64,000 nucleotides of DNA, taken from assembly GCF_001549985.1 (NCBI RefSeq), contig NZ_LROZ01000004.1, positions 62,001-126,000 of the forward strand. Direction: 5' to 3'. Shown one piece after another: positions 34,583 through 45,000 of this stretch (position 1 is the stretch's first letter; each line of letters starts with the position of its first letter). The position numbers and the translations under genes were made by a program. The notes beneath the pieces are model-generated. The model was not told the origin of the DNA and made no database searches. It was given only the letters and a program-made list of their open reading frames with translations. The DNA is from Myroides odoratus. GTDB taxonomy: Bacteria > Bacteroidota > Bacteroidia > Flavobacteriales > Flavobacteriaceae.

Positions 34583-36130
34583 ATGAACTTTAGAATAATA
34601 TTTTGTATTCTGATTACTACAACGGTTAGCCAAGCTCAAAATAACACCTTCGATAGCCTGTATCAGCAGATGTCGAAGGTGTCTTCCACATCGACTCCAC
34701 AAATTGCGTTATCGCATTTAATGAAGCTTGAAAAAGCCTCTACGACTAGCGAAGAACAAATCGAAATTTATCTGGTACGTGCTTCGTTGTTAAGGCAATA
34801 CGGCAATAGAGATCGCGCCATAGTCGCACTAAAACAAGCCGATAGTTTAGCCATAAAATATAATCATCCGAATTTACAAGCGAGAATACAAGGAGCTTTA
34901 TCTACGTTATATCGGGAAAATGGCATTGAAACTCTAGGCAAGTTGTCGTTAATCAAAGCGAAGTATTGGAGTAAAACCATTAGCAATCCAATAGAACTGA
35001 GTATCTTAAAAGGTAATTTGATGCAAGAGCAAGCCTATTATCTCATGAATGCAGCGTTGTATACCGATGCAATTAACAGCTTATTGGAAGGAAGAAAGGA
35101 ATTTGAAAAAATAGAAGATGCTAAATTGCGTTTTTTCCATTTAGCAAGTACTGATCAGTTGATAGGAGAGAACTATATTCGCTTAAAAGAGATTCCAAAA
35201 GCAATTGATGTATTGAGCAATGCGTTAGAGGAACTGAAAGGCTCTGCCTATCCTGAGAGCGCGCTAAGAGGTTTTATTTACAATAGTTTAGGTATGGCTC
35301 ATTTAATTGGCCAAGATTATGAAACATCGTTTTTACTCTTAATGAAAGCACAACAAGTAGGAGAACAATCCGATTTTTTAGAGTTGAAGAAGCAAGTACT
35401 TGCTTCTTTGAAAGAACATGCCAAACAGATTGGAGATAATCAACAGTATGTCTTCTATAATGAGAAATACTTGAAGTTAATTGAACAACAATTGGACGTA
35501 CAAATGAAAATTGCAGACTTTCTGGTGGGTTCATATTATGAAAAAGAAGGAGAGACAAAAGATGCATATAAAAAGTATGTACTCTATAGCTTGGCTATAG
35601 GCAGTGGTATCCTTGTTTTTATTTCTTTGTTTTATTATCGCAGAAGAAAGTACAGCAATGAAAATAAAAGGGATTATCGTACTCCAACACCCGTTATTGT
35701 ACCTGTTGTTGCACCAAATGAAGTAGCGTCCAAAACAACAGATATTACCCCCGTAGATCACGGTTATATTGCAAAGGAAACGGAAGAACTAATCTTACAG
35801 GGCATTCAACTATTTGAGGAAAAGAAAGAGTTTTTAAAGCATGAAATTTCTCTGAGTAAACTTGCCAGTCAGATAGGAGTCAATCACCGGTATTTATCTT
35901 ATATCATTAAACATCATAAACAACAAGATTTTTCTAGCTATATCAATACCTTGCGCATTGACTATATTGTCATGCTGTTACAAGAGAATCCAGAAACCCT
36001 TAAATACAAAATTAGTTATCTAGCTGATTTGTGTGGATTCGCTTCTCATAGCCGTTTTACGATTACCTTCAAACGTATTAAAGGTATTTCCCCTTCTTCT
36101 TTTATTGAGCAAATCAAAGCGAGAACCTAA
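34583..36130 (+). CDS. Membrane-anchored TPR/AraC-type regulator
   Basis: The 515-residue protein has a signal peptide (ending VSQAQ), a periplasmic region of TPR-like helical pairs (about 25-315), one membrane helix (about 340-358, YSLAIGSGILVFISLFYY) and a cytoplasmic AraC-type DNA-binding domain (about 415-512, LSKLASQIGVNHRYLSYII and FASHSRFTITFKRIKG). Such one-component membrane regulators are common in flavobacteria. ATG at 34583 is preferred to a TTG at 34565. It probably senses an envelope state and acts directly on DNA. Targets are unknown. Confidence 0.9.
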   Translation: MNFRIIFCILITTTVSQAQNNTFDSLYQQMSKVSSTSTPQIALSHLMKLEKASTTSEEQIEIYLVRASLLRQYGNRDRAIVALKQADSLAIKYNHPNLQARIQGALSTLYRENGIETLGKLSLIKAKYWSKTISNPIELSILKGNLMQEQAYYLMNAALYTDAINSLLEGRKEFEKIEDAKLRFFHLASTDQLIGENYIRLKEIPKAIDVLSNALEELKGSAYPESALRGFIYNSLGMAHLIGQDYETSFLLLMKAQQVGEQSDFLELKKQVLASLKEHAKQIGDNQQYVFYNEKYLKLIEQQLDVQMKIADFLVGSYYEKEGETKDAYKKYVLYSLAIGSGILVFISLFYYRRRKYSNENKRDYRTPTPVIVPVVAPNEVASKTTDITPVDHGYIAKETEELILQGIQLFEEKKEFLKHEISLSKLASQIGVNHRYLSYIIKHHKQQDFSSYINTLRIDYIVMLLQENPETLKYKISYLADLCGFASHSRFTITFKRIKGISPSSFIEQIKART

Positions 36131-36244
36131 GGTAGTTCAGCTTTGTTTTCATGTGTTGTTCAGGTTATCAAAAGGTTATCTTATTGATCAGGGTAGTCTT
36201 GTGTCAATTTTTTTGATGAAATTTAAGTAGTCAAAAAAAAAACA

Positions 36245-36778
36245 ATGGAACACTACCAAAAACATTTATTTTTCGTTGATTCCGGTGTAACTATTACAGT
36301 TGACAAAGAAATCAATGCGCTACAGCGTCGATTTGGCTTTTCAGAAGAAATGCGCAAATTAATTTTGATCCAAACGCAAAGTGGAAGCGAAAATGCTAAC
36401 TATTTCGGTAAAGGTGAATCTAAAACTGAATTGACTGTTGTTCAGTGGTACACTTTTGATGGGGTAGATGAGGTATGGGATATTATGGAGCGCAATGAAG
36501 ATTGCATTCTATCAGATTACTTGTTTGTTTTTGCACAAGATCAGGAGGGAAATCAATATGCAGAAATTACTAAAGGAAAGCGCAAGGGACATATCGTTTG
36601 GCTGAATGCTTTATGTTATGCAGATGTAGATAGCTTAGAGGAGCTGATCGAAGAACGTCTGGAACAATTAGGTGCATCTCCCTTGTGGATGGATGAAGAA
36701 TTGATCTTTAATTTGTTGTATACCGATCATCAAATGGTAGAAATAAGGGCTAATTCCTTGGACTTATTTCTGTCTTAA
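36245..36778 (+). CDS. Possible SMI1/KNR4 (SUKH) family protein
   Basis: The 177-residue acidic protein shows LFVFAQDQEGNQYAEIT near 98-114 followed by HIVWLNA and a final SLEELIEERL. This order (strand, D-x-x-G, strand with W, then a helix) resembles SUKH-superfamily proteins, many of which act as immunity proteins to secreted toxins. No toxin gene is next to it, so an immunity role is unsupported here; the assignment is by pattern only. Confidence 0.45.
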   Translation: MEHYQKHLFFVDSGVTITVDKEINALQRRFGFSEEMRKLILIQTQSGSENANYFGKGESKTELTVVQWYTFDGVDEVWDIMERNEDCILSDYLFVFAQDQEGNQYAEITKGKRKGHIVWLNALCYADVDSLEELIEERLEQLGASPLWMDEELIFNLLYTDHQMVEIRANSLDLFLS

Positions 36779-36842
36779 AAGATAAAAAAGAAAATTACTT
36801 ATTCACTGGAGTAAGAATTGATGCGTTTTTTTAGTTTGTCAG

Positions 36843-36870
36843 GCCTGTATATTCGTATGCAGGCTTTTTT
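36843..36870 (+). terminator. Intrinsic terminator
   Basis: GCCTG/CAGGC with a partly paired interior is followed by seven Ts, 65 bp after the preceding stop codon. Confidence 0.8.
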
Positions 36871-36877
36871 TAAACAA

Positions 36878-36911
36878 ACAAGCGGGTAATCTGGTTCGAT
36901 TACCCGCTTGT
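36878..36911. terminator. Bidirectional terminator
   Basis: CAAGCGGGTAAT pairs with ATTACCCGCTTG around an 8-nt loop. It lies 32 bp from the stop of the convergent S9 peptidase gene and follows the first terminator directly. Confidence 0.88.
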
Positions 36912-36942
36912 TGTATTGGATTGTTTGAATCAACGTGGCTTT

Positions 36943-39135
36943 TTAGTTTCTAGGTTTAGCCAAGTGATCAAAGAAGTATTGTGCAATTTTTGTATTCAAG
37001 TGAACGCGATCAAGTCCACGGACATTGTGTTCGTGTGTTGGGTATAAGAAGTAGTCCACTTGTTTATTTGCTTTGATACAAGCTTCGATGAATAACATAG
37101 AGTGCTGTTGTACAACAACAGGATCTTGCGCACCGTGAATAATCAATAATTTATTATCTAATTGAGGCGCTTTGTTTAATAAACTTGTACGCTCATAACC
37201 TTCTGGGTTTTCTTGAGGCGTATCCATGTAGCGTTCGCCATACATGATTTCGTACATCTTCCAATCCATTACTGGACCACCAGCAACGCCAACTTTAAAA
37301 ATAGAAGGATGTGTAACAGATAATGTTGTGGTCATAAACCCACCAAAGCTCCAACCGTAAACGCCAATTTTTTCTTGGTCAACATAAGGAAGGGACTTTA
37401 GATAGTTCACTCCTTGCATTTGATCGGCCATTTCATTTTGTCCCAATTGACGGTGAATCACATGTTCGAAATCTCTTCCTCTGTTGAAACTTCCACGGTT
37501 ATCAACCGTAAAAACAAGATACCCTTGTTGTGCCATGTATTGGAAGAATAAGGATGAACCTCCTAACCATGTGTTGGTAATTAACTGAGCGTGCGGTCCT
37601 CCATATACATACACCATAACAGGGTACGTTTTCGCAGCATCAAAATTAGTTGGATAGATAACTCGTGCATTTAATGGTGTTTTTCCATCAGCTGCTGTAA
37701 GGGTAACCAATTCCATCTTAGGCATATCAATCACTCCTTGGTAAGGATCTTTAGCTCTTAATAGCTCAACTTCTTTTTGATTGGATGCCTGTACAATAGA
37801 AACGGTAGTAGGTACTTCAATACTATTAAAAGAATCTAAGAATAAGGTTTTATCTTCGTTGAATATAATTTCATGTGTTCCTGTACGAGTGGTTAACTGC
37901 TCTGTTTTTGCTTTCTTGATATTGACCTTAAATAATTGTCGATCTAACCCTTGATTGGTAATTCCAATATAGTATACGTTTTTTCCTTCTTTATCAAAGC
38001 CTAATACTTCTTCTACAATGACAGAAGCATGACCTAAAGCTTGAACGAGCTTTCCATCCGTTGAATACAAATACATTTGACGATATCCTCCTTTTTCAGA
38101 TAAGTAAAGGAACGATTTGCTGTCTGCAGGATTGAATATTAAACCTTGTGAAGGTTCAGTGTACGTAGTTGATTTTTCTTCAAACAACGTTCCTTCAAAT
38201 GCACCTGTTGCTGCATTGTACTTATTTAATTTCAAGTGATTTTGCTCGCGGTTTAATACCCCAACATACACATAATTGCCAGACGGATCCCAAGTAACCA
38301 TGGTTAAAAATTGATCAGCCTCTCCCGTTTGTAACGTAACTTTAGCATGTGTGTATACATCGAAAATAACCAAGGAAACACGTTCATTCGCCATGCCTGC
38401 CATAGGATATTTGATGTTTTTATTTTCAGCTACTCTAGAATTCCATTGTACCAGGGGGTAATCGGTTACCTGAGATTGGTCGTTTCTATAGTATAATAAT
38501 TGCTCTTGTTTTGGACTCCACCACATCCCCTGGTTAATACCAAACTCATTGCGGTGTGTATTAGAACTACCATTAACAATCGCTGCATCCGTATCTTGAG
38601 TAACTGCTATTTGTTGTCCTTTTTTATCGCCAATAACAATATTATTGTCTTGTAACCAAGCAACGTAATCGCTGTTTCTAGATGTAATATACTCCTGACC
38701 TTTTGCTGGTACTTTTTGAAGTACGTCTACTTTTTTATCTTGTATATGGTATTGCAAGAACCATCTGAATTTATTCTCTGTATCAAGAATAGAAAATGTT
38801 AAGGTTCCTTCGTTTTTCCAACGCATATCAGAAGGAAAAGTAGCTACTTTGAATTTAGTGTCTAGGATCGATTGACCAATCGCCTGATTAAGGTCTGCCG
38901 CCGTAAATAAAAAAGAAGACCCCCATTGTACAGCCGAAGTACGAATAAACATACTATCTCGTTTGGTATTCAAATGCGTCAAAGCATTTGATGATTTCCA
39001 ACTCGGTTGTGTAAGTTTTTGAGGAGCAAAAGAAGTATACTGCCCTAAAGTTGCCTCTTGCATCGTCAAATTGCGCTGAGCAAAGAGAAAATGGCTTGAA
39101 AGTATAGCTAGAGCGAGTAATTGTATTTTTTTCAT
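36943..39135 (-). CDS. Dipeptidyl-peptidase IV-like S9 serine peptidase
   Basis: The 730-residue exported enzyme has a signal peptide (1-19, ending FLFAQ), a seven/eight-bladed propeller region (about 40-460) and a C-terminal alpha/beta hydrolase domain with YGWSFGG (nucleophile Ser), an Asp in HGAQDPVV and the His in HEHNVRG. It should remove N-terminal dipeptides, often X-Pro, from peptides in the periplasm. ATG at 39135 is chosen; a GTG at 39165 would precede the signal peptide. Length fits the family. Confidence 0.93.
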   Translation of the reverse strand: MKKIQLLALAILSSHFLFAQRNLTMQEATLGQYTSFAPQKLTQPSWKSSNALTHLNTKRDSMFIRTSAVQWGSSFLFTAADLNQAIGQSILDTKFKVATFPSDMRWKNEGTLTFSILDTENKFRWFLQYHIQDKKVDVLQKVPAKGQEYITSRNSDYVAWLQDNNIVIGDKKGQQIAVTQDTDAAIVNGSSNTHRNEFGINQGMWWSPKQEQLLYYRNDQSQVTDYPLVQWNSRVAENKNIKYPMAGMANERVSLVIFDVYTHAKVTLQTGEADQFLTMVTWDPSGNYVYVGVLNREQNHLKLNKYNAATGAFEGTLFEEKSTTYTEPSQGLIFNPADSKSFLYLSEKGGYRQMYLYSTDGKLVQALGHASVIVEEVLGFDKEGKNVYYIGITNQGLDRQLFKVNIKKAKTEQLTTRTGTHEIIFNEDKTLFLDSFNSIEVPTTVSIVQASNQKEVELLRAKDPYQGVIDMPKMELVTLTAADGKTPLNARVIYPTNFDAAKTYPVMVYVYGGPHAQLITNTWLGGSSLFFQYMAQQGYLVFTVDNRGSFNRGRDFEHVIHRQLGQNEMADQMQGVNYLKSLPYVDQEKIGVYGWSFGGFMTTTLSVTHPSIFKVGVAGGPVMDWKMYEIMYGERYMDTPQENPEGYERTSLLNKAPQLDNKLLIIHGAQDPVVVQQHSMLFIEACIKANKQVDYFLYPTHEHNVRGLDRVHLNTKIAQYFFDHLAKPRN

Positions 39136-39523
39136 TCTATATGTGTGATTAGTTTTATCGCGCACTAAGGTAGGGTTTTTCTCTAATATGATGGTTCACT
39201 TGACTGCTGTATCTTTTACATAAAAGATAAAACAAGAGCAAAAAAGGGGAGGATAGAGACAGAAAAAAGCTATTTTTCAGAAGGAATACTTCTAAATGAG
39301 GGTAAACCTACTTTTTTTGTAAAAACAAAACATTCTCAAATTGCGAATTTATAACTAACAATGCTATATATTTCACTAGAGAATGAAAAAACTCTTACTA
39401 ATAAGAAGTATACTGTGTTTTATTTAGTAAAGATATAATAAAATAAGCGATGTTTTTAAATAGATATATTTGATTGAGCAAATGGGAAGGTTGCTTTGTA
39501 CTATTTAAATGTTTTAGGAAAAC
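39136..39523. promoter_or_regulatory. Divergent intergenic region
   Basis: No gene is seen in 388 bp. A perfect hairpin TATCTTTT-ACAT-AAAAGATA lies at 39210-39229. A -7 box TATATTTG at 39465-39472 points to the MarR-like gene. Confidence 0.5.
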
Positions 39524-40186
39524 ATGAACCACAAATTATTATTGGAATTTATGCATCTGCTTTTCGAATTTGAAAAGGAAACAGCGGGAGGGTTATTGCC
39601 GACCTATACTCAAACTATTGATGGATTTAAGAAGTGGATTCGCGAAACAAAAGAAGAAGAAGAAATACCAAATGATGTTTTAGCACCTACAGCTACAAAG
39701 CTAACACCAGAACAAGAGATTGCATTAACGCTATTCAAAATGGCCAATTACAGTAAAATGTATTGGCGTACGTTATTGGCAGATGGATCCATAGCCAATC
39801 AAGATAATTGGATTGTTTTATTGAATTTGTGGCTCTATGGGGAAATGACTAAAATGGAGTTAATTCGCAGGAGTACCCATGAAAAACCTACGGGAATGCA
39901 AATCATCAATCGTTTGATACAATTAGAATTTGTCCTTCAAAAGGATTCGGAAGTAGACAAAAGAAGTAAAATTATAGCAATTACTCCAGTAGGGCAACGA
40001 GAGTTACTCAGTCAAATGAATGAAATTCAGCGTGTTTCTTCACTTGTTGCGGGAGATTTATGCCCGAGTGAAAAACAACAGTCGCTGTATCTTCTAAACA
40101 AGTTGATGGAGTTTCACGAAGATGTATTTAAGGAAAACAAAACAAAAGCGGAGCTGCTTGCTCTTGCATCTAAGAATAATAGTTAA
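39524..40186 (+). CDS. MarR-like winged-helix regulator
   Basis: The 220-residue protein has a MarR-type winged HTH in the middle (about 95-165): LNLWLYGEMTKMELIRRSTHEKPTGMQIINRL is represented by its recognition part EKPTGMQIINRLIQLEF, followed by the wing SEVDKRSKIIAITPVG. The N-terminal 60 residues are an extension unlike classic MarR. Ligand and targets are unknown. Its stop codon lies inside the first unit of a heptanucleotide repeat array. Confidence 0.82.
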   Translation: MNHKLLLEFMHLLFEFEKETAGGLLPTYTQTIDGFKKWIRETKEEEEIPNDVLAPTATKLTPEQEIALTLFKMANYSKMYWRTLLADGSIANQDNWIVLLNLWLYGEMTKMELIRRSTHEKPTGMQIINRLIQLEFVLQKDSEVDKRSKIIAITPVGQRELLSQMNEIQRVSSLVAGDLCPSEKQQSLYLLNKLMEFHEDVFKENKTKAELLALASKNNS

Positions 40187-40258
40187 CGGTTTACAGTTTA
40201 CAGTTCACAGTAAACCGTTTGCCGTCCACAGTAAACCGTTTGCCGTCCACTGTAAACT
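40182..40258. repeat. Heptanucleotide tandem repeat array 2
   Basis: Eleven 7-bp units in one register, all starting with GT: GTTAACG, GTTTACA, GTTTACA, GTTCACA, GTAAACC, GTTTGCC, GTCCACA and so on. The first unit contains the stop codon of the upstream gene. GGTTTAC early and GTAAACC later are complementary, so it can fold. Confidence 0.92.
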
Positions 40259-40264
40259 AAAAAA

Positions 40265-41731
40265 CTATCTTTTCAAATCCACTTCTTTTAAAGGAATGAG
40301 TTTTGTTTTGTATTTCAACTTATGATAAAAATAGAAGAATAAGAAAAAGGGAATTCCCATATAGGTAATAAAGATACCATGCCAATCGACAATTCCTTCA
40401 AAAATCATCTTACTATCCTGGCCAATAATGACACATAAACAAAGGATAAAGGCAAAGATGGGACCAAATGGAAAAAGTTTTGCGCGATACACCAATTGTT
40501 TTGGGTTGTGGCCTTGTGCAACATAGGCCCGTCTAAAGCGGTAATGACTAATGGCAATACCCAACCAGGCAATAAAACCAGTTAAACCAGAAGCTGCTAG
40601 AATAAAATCAACTGCTTTTGGCGTGATGGATTGAACGATAAAAATAAGCAATACCACCAAAGCTGTGGCTAGTAAGGAGAGGATAGGAACGCCGTTTTTA
40701 TTGGTTCTACCAAATGAACGATGAGCCATACCATCTTTTCCCATGGCATATAACATACGTGTCGAAGCATACATGCCAGAATTACCTGCAGAGAGAATTG
40801 AAGTTAAGATTACTGCATTCATCAGAGCTGCAGCAAATGCCCAATGTGCCTTTTCAAAAACTAAAGTGAAAGGAGATTTGGCAATTTCAGTTATATCAGC
40901 ACCAAGAAGCTCCGGACTAGTATAAGGAATAATCAATCCAATCACGAAAATAGAAAGGATATAAAAGATAAGAATACGCCAAAAGACCTGTTTAATGGCT
41001 TTGGGAATGTTTTTTTCAGGATTCTCAGATTCTCCTGCTGTGATCCCGATAAGTTCTGTTCCTTGAAACGAGAATCCCGCAATGAGGAATACCCCTAAAA
41101 CGGTAAGAAATTTACCTGAAAATCCATCTCCTATAAAAGGGGCATCTCCAAGGGTAAAATTCTTAAACCCAATGTATTCACCTCCTAAAATACCGAAGAT
41201 AGTCAATAGACCAACACCTAAAAAGACAATAACCGTAATCACTTTAATAAAGGCAAACCAATATTCAGATTCTCCATATGCCTTGACAGATAAGGTATTT
41301 AACCCTAATATAATACCAAAGAAAAGTAAACTCCAAGCCCAAGGAGGAAGAAAACTCAAGGGTTCCCAATAGGAAATAACTAAGGCGGCAATTGAGACAT
41401 CTACCGCTACAGTAATGACCCAATTAAACCAATAATTCCAGCCCAAAGCATATCCAAGCGAAGGATCTACAAATCGGGAAGCATAGGTGCTGAATGATCC
41501 TGATACAGGTAAATAGGTGGCCATCTCACCCAAGGAAGTCATCAAGAAATAAACCATTACACCAATGGCAAGATAAGCGAGTACCGCTCCTCCAGGCCCT
41601 GCTTGATGAATTGCTTCACCACTGGCCATAAATAAACCAGTTCCAATACAACCCCCTATGGCAATCATCGTTAAGTGTCGAGCTTTGAGTTTGCGCTGTA
41701 CGCCAGAATTATCGTTGTGTTCTTCCGTCAT
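40265..41731 (-). CDS. Amino-acid permease (APC family, LysP-like)
   Basis: The 488-residue protein has twelve predicted membrane helices and the family opening TMIAIGGCIGTGLFMASG (about 19-36) with the unwound GGCIGTG substrate loop. Helix 6 region FSFQGTELIGITAGE is also characteristic. It fits the LysP/GabP group of proton-coupled amino-acid importers. Substrate is not readable. Its end converges on repeat array 2 with only 6 bp between. Confidence 0.92.
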   Translation of the reverse strand: MTEEHNDNSGVQRKLKARHLTMIAIGGCIGTGLFMASGEAIHQAGPGGAVLAYLAIGVMVYFLMTSLGEMATYLPVSGSFSTYASRFVDPSLGYALGWNYWFNWVITVAVDVSIAALVISYWEPLSFLPPWAWSLLFFGIILGLNTLSVKAYGESEYWFAFIKVITVIVFLGVGLLTIFGILGGEYIGFKNFTLGDAPFIGDGFSGKFLTVLGVFLIAGFSFQGTELIGITAGESENPEKNIPKAIKQVFWRILIFYILSIFVIGLIIPYTSPELLGADITEIAKSPFTLVFEKAHWAFAAALMNAVILTSILSAGNSGMYASTRMLYAMGKDGMAHRSFGRTNKNGVPILSLLATALVVLLIFIVQSITPKAVDFILAASGLTGFIAWLGIAISHYRFRRAYVAQGHNPKQLVYRAKLFPFGPIFAFILCLCVIIGQDSKMIFEGIVDWHGIFITYMGIPFFLFFYFYHKLKYKTKLIPLKEVDLKR

Positions 41732-42088
41732 GTTTCGTTCATTTCTAACAAATGTAATTATTAATCGTTGGGAACGATGCTTTTTCCTCTAGAATATGCG
41801 AAAAAGATATACAATTGTAGTGTTCTCTTTCTTTTTTATAACTGTTTTCCTTGCTGTTTTACAACCTTAAAAAGGTGAATAAATCAAATGGAAATGTTAA
41901 AAAATCAAAATAAGACATGGACTTTAAGCGACTATAAATTATTATATTCTCTTATATTTTGCGATATTTTGTTTGTTTTCATTTTTAAAGTCAAATATTT
42001 TTTTGATTACTTAATTGCAAGAATGTTTTTTTAACTAAAATTTTATTTAATTTAGTTCGCGCATAGTAGTAATAGTAAATATGTTTTT
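41732..42088. other. AT-rich divergent gap
   Basis: No gene is seen in 357 bp. A short ATCGTT/AACGAT palindrome lies near 41764-41779. Promoter-like TATTTTG words occur near 41960-41980, but none fits TAnnTTTG well. Confidence 0.45.
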
Positions 42089-45000
42089 ATGACAAAGAAA
42101 AAAAGAGGGTTTAGAAGTGTTGTACTAATGCTTTTGATAATTCCTGCATTTGTTTGGGCTTCCCCCACATTGAAAAATTGGATGGAGGACTTAAGAATGC
42201 ATTGGTTTGAACTTCGTGTTATTTCGGATGAAAATAGCGCAAATCGCGACTCAGTCGTACTTTTTGATGATCCCGAATGTGAGGTAATTACCACTTTTCC
42301 ATTTGTGGAAACATTCGATTCCGCAAGCCCTACTAAAGCTTGTTGGACTGTTGTGAATCATAATGAAGATTTTAGTACTTGGGATCTCAATGATGGTAAT
42401 GGTCCCTATATTGGAGATGCCAATCCCGTGATGACAACAGATGGGTTAGGTGGAGATAATGACGATTGGCTTATTTCACCAACGATTCAGTTGAATGGAA
42501 ATCAACGATTGAGATACTATTATAAGGTAGAATCGAGATTTGAACCCAATGATTTTAGAGTCATGTTGTCAACCTCAGGGACTGAGGTTGCTAATTTTAC
42601 GCATGAATTACTACCCTTAAGAGAGTATGATAATACCACATACCAAGAGGAAATGATCTATTTAGTGGATGAAAATGGCGTTCCATTTACGGGTGAGGTA
42701 AACCTAGCTTGGCATGTTCCACCTGATGGATTAGATGGATGGCGCTTATATATTGACAATGTCATTGTTGAAGATATTCCTCCATGTCCAGCACCTAGAA
42801 ATATAACCCTATCTAATCGCACTACAACGGGTGTTCAGGTAGATTGGGAACAAGGTTATCAAGAAGAGGAATGGGAAGTAGCGATTCCAGTGGCAGGAAC
42901 TCTTCCAACTACTGGAACTACCGTACAAGAAACAACGTTTACAGCGACTCAATTAACTCCTAATACGGTATATGACGTTTATGTACGCGCTAAATGTGAT
43001 GCAGCAGATGGAGATTCGGAATGGGTTGGGCCTATTGCCTTTAGAACGAATATGATTCCAGTGGCATTGCCATTTGAAGATGATTTTGAAACAGGAAACA
43101 ATTTTGTATTTATAAGTGAAAAAGAAAACAAATGGAATCGCGGAACTGCAGTAAATAACGGCGGAACACAGGCCATGTATATTAGCAATGATGAAGGAGT
43201 GAATTATCGCTATACAACCGATGATGAAAACTGGGATTCTACTAGATCTCATGCTTATAAAGACTTCACTATTGGAGCGGATACGAATGAATTGCAATTG
43301 TCGTTCGATTGGAGATGTATGGGAGAAGGCGATTTTTGGAATAGTGATTATTTTAAGGTGTGGATTGTCCCAACGGATTATGTGATTATACCTAACGAAG
43401 AAATTGATGAAGATGTTGAAGGAGTAATGCAAATTGGAGAATCAGGCTATAAAATGAATAATACGTTCGTCAATGAATTGATCTTTTTTGATGGAACGCC
43501 TTATGCAGGAGAAACACTGCGTTTGGTTTTTGAATGGATTAATGATGGAAGTGGTGGTACACAACCCCCTGCAGCGATTGATAATGTAGATTTACGCAAT
43601 GTATTGTGTAGTAGACCGCAGAATTTAAGTGTCAACGGAATTACAGCCACGGGCTTTACGGCGAATTGGACGGCTGTTACAGGGGTAAATAATTATGATC
43701 TACTATTGCGTACCAATCCATTGCAGCAACCAACAGATGCGGATGTAGCAACACATACCGCTACAGGATCAACGTATGCCTTTACCAATTTAACACAAGG
43801 CTCGTTTTACTATGTTTGGTTGAGAACGGCTTGCGATGCGACTACAAAGAGTAAATGGATTGGGCCAATAGCCGTTAATATTCCAAATAGTACTTCCGCA
43901 GCATTGCCTTATATTGAAGAATTTGAAGGAGATACCTTCTTCCGAACAACGCATACAGAAAATAATAAATGGGTGGTAGGAAATGCTGTGAGTTCGCATG
44001 GTTCAAGATCGCTCTATGTAACGCGTACAGAAGGAATAAGTAATACGTATAATGGGGAAGAAGAGACGGCTATTCACGCCTTTAAAGATTTTGTTATCCC
44101 AGCTACGAGTACACAGTTGGATATTTCATTTACTTGGAGGGCAGTAGGAGACGAAGGATTGGATTGGGATACATGGGAAGATATTCCAGCTGATTTTATG
44201 AAGGTTTGGATTGTGCCTACTTCGTATACACCGACAGCGGGAACTTTAATCACCGCTTCGGCCGATCGTTTTGAAATAGAACCGAATAGAGCGTTTTTCT
44301 TAGAAAGAAACTTTGTGATCCAACGCAATATAATCCCTTCTACGGCAATAGCGGGTCAAACGAAGCGAATTGTATTTGAATGGATTCAAGATTTTTCCAA
44401 TGAAGAACAACCTCCTGCCGCTATAGATAACCTCGTGATTAAAAATTACAACTGTGCAGATGTTACCAATTTGGATGCGTTGTTAATAGAGAATACAAAC
44501 GACTTCGAAATCACTTGGACACCGGGCCCTGGTCAAACGAAATGGGAAGTATTTATTATTGAAAGTGGAGACCCTTTTCCAACTGCAACAGATACGGGAA
44601 TTATTGTAGAAGGTACTCCTTCTTATATCGTAGAAGACGTACCAGAAGAAACGTTCTATAAAGTGTTTGTTCGCCCAATTTGTTCGGATACTGATAAAGG
44701 GTGGTGGACAGGACCTAAGGATTTTTCAATCTTTCATCCTCCAGGATGTGCAGGGATTACCTTAGATGATATTGAACTGAATGTTTCTGTGGATGGGGAG
44801 TATATTATATGCTCAGATGACCCTTATACGTTGGAGTTAAAAGCAAACTATTACGATATCAAAGCAACGACAGATTATCTAGTTGAGCCGATTGAGTATG
44901 CGCCACCATTCCCATTCTTTGGAGGGGATGCAGTAGATTTAACGGAAGATGATTATTGGTCTGGAGTAATTGATTTAGGGTTTGATTTCTGCTTTTATGG

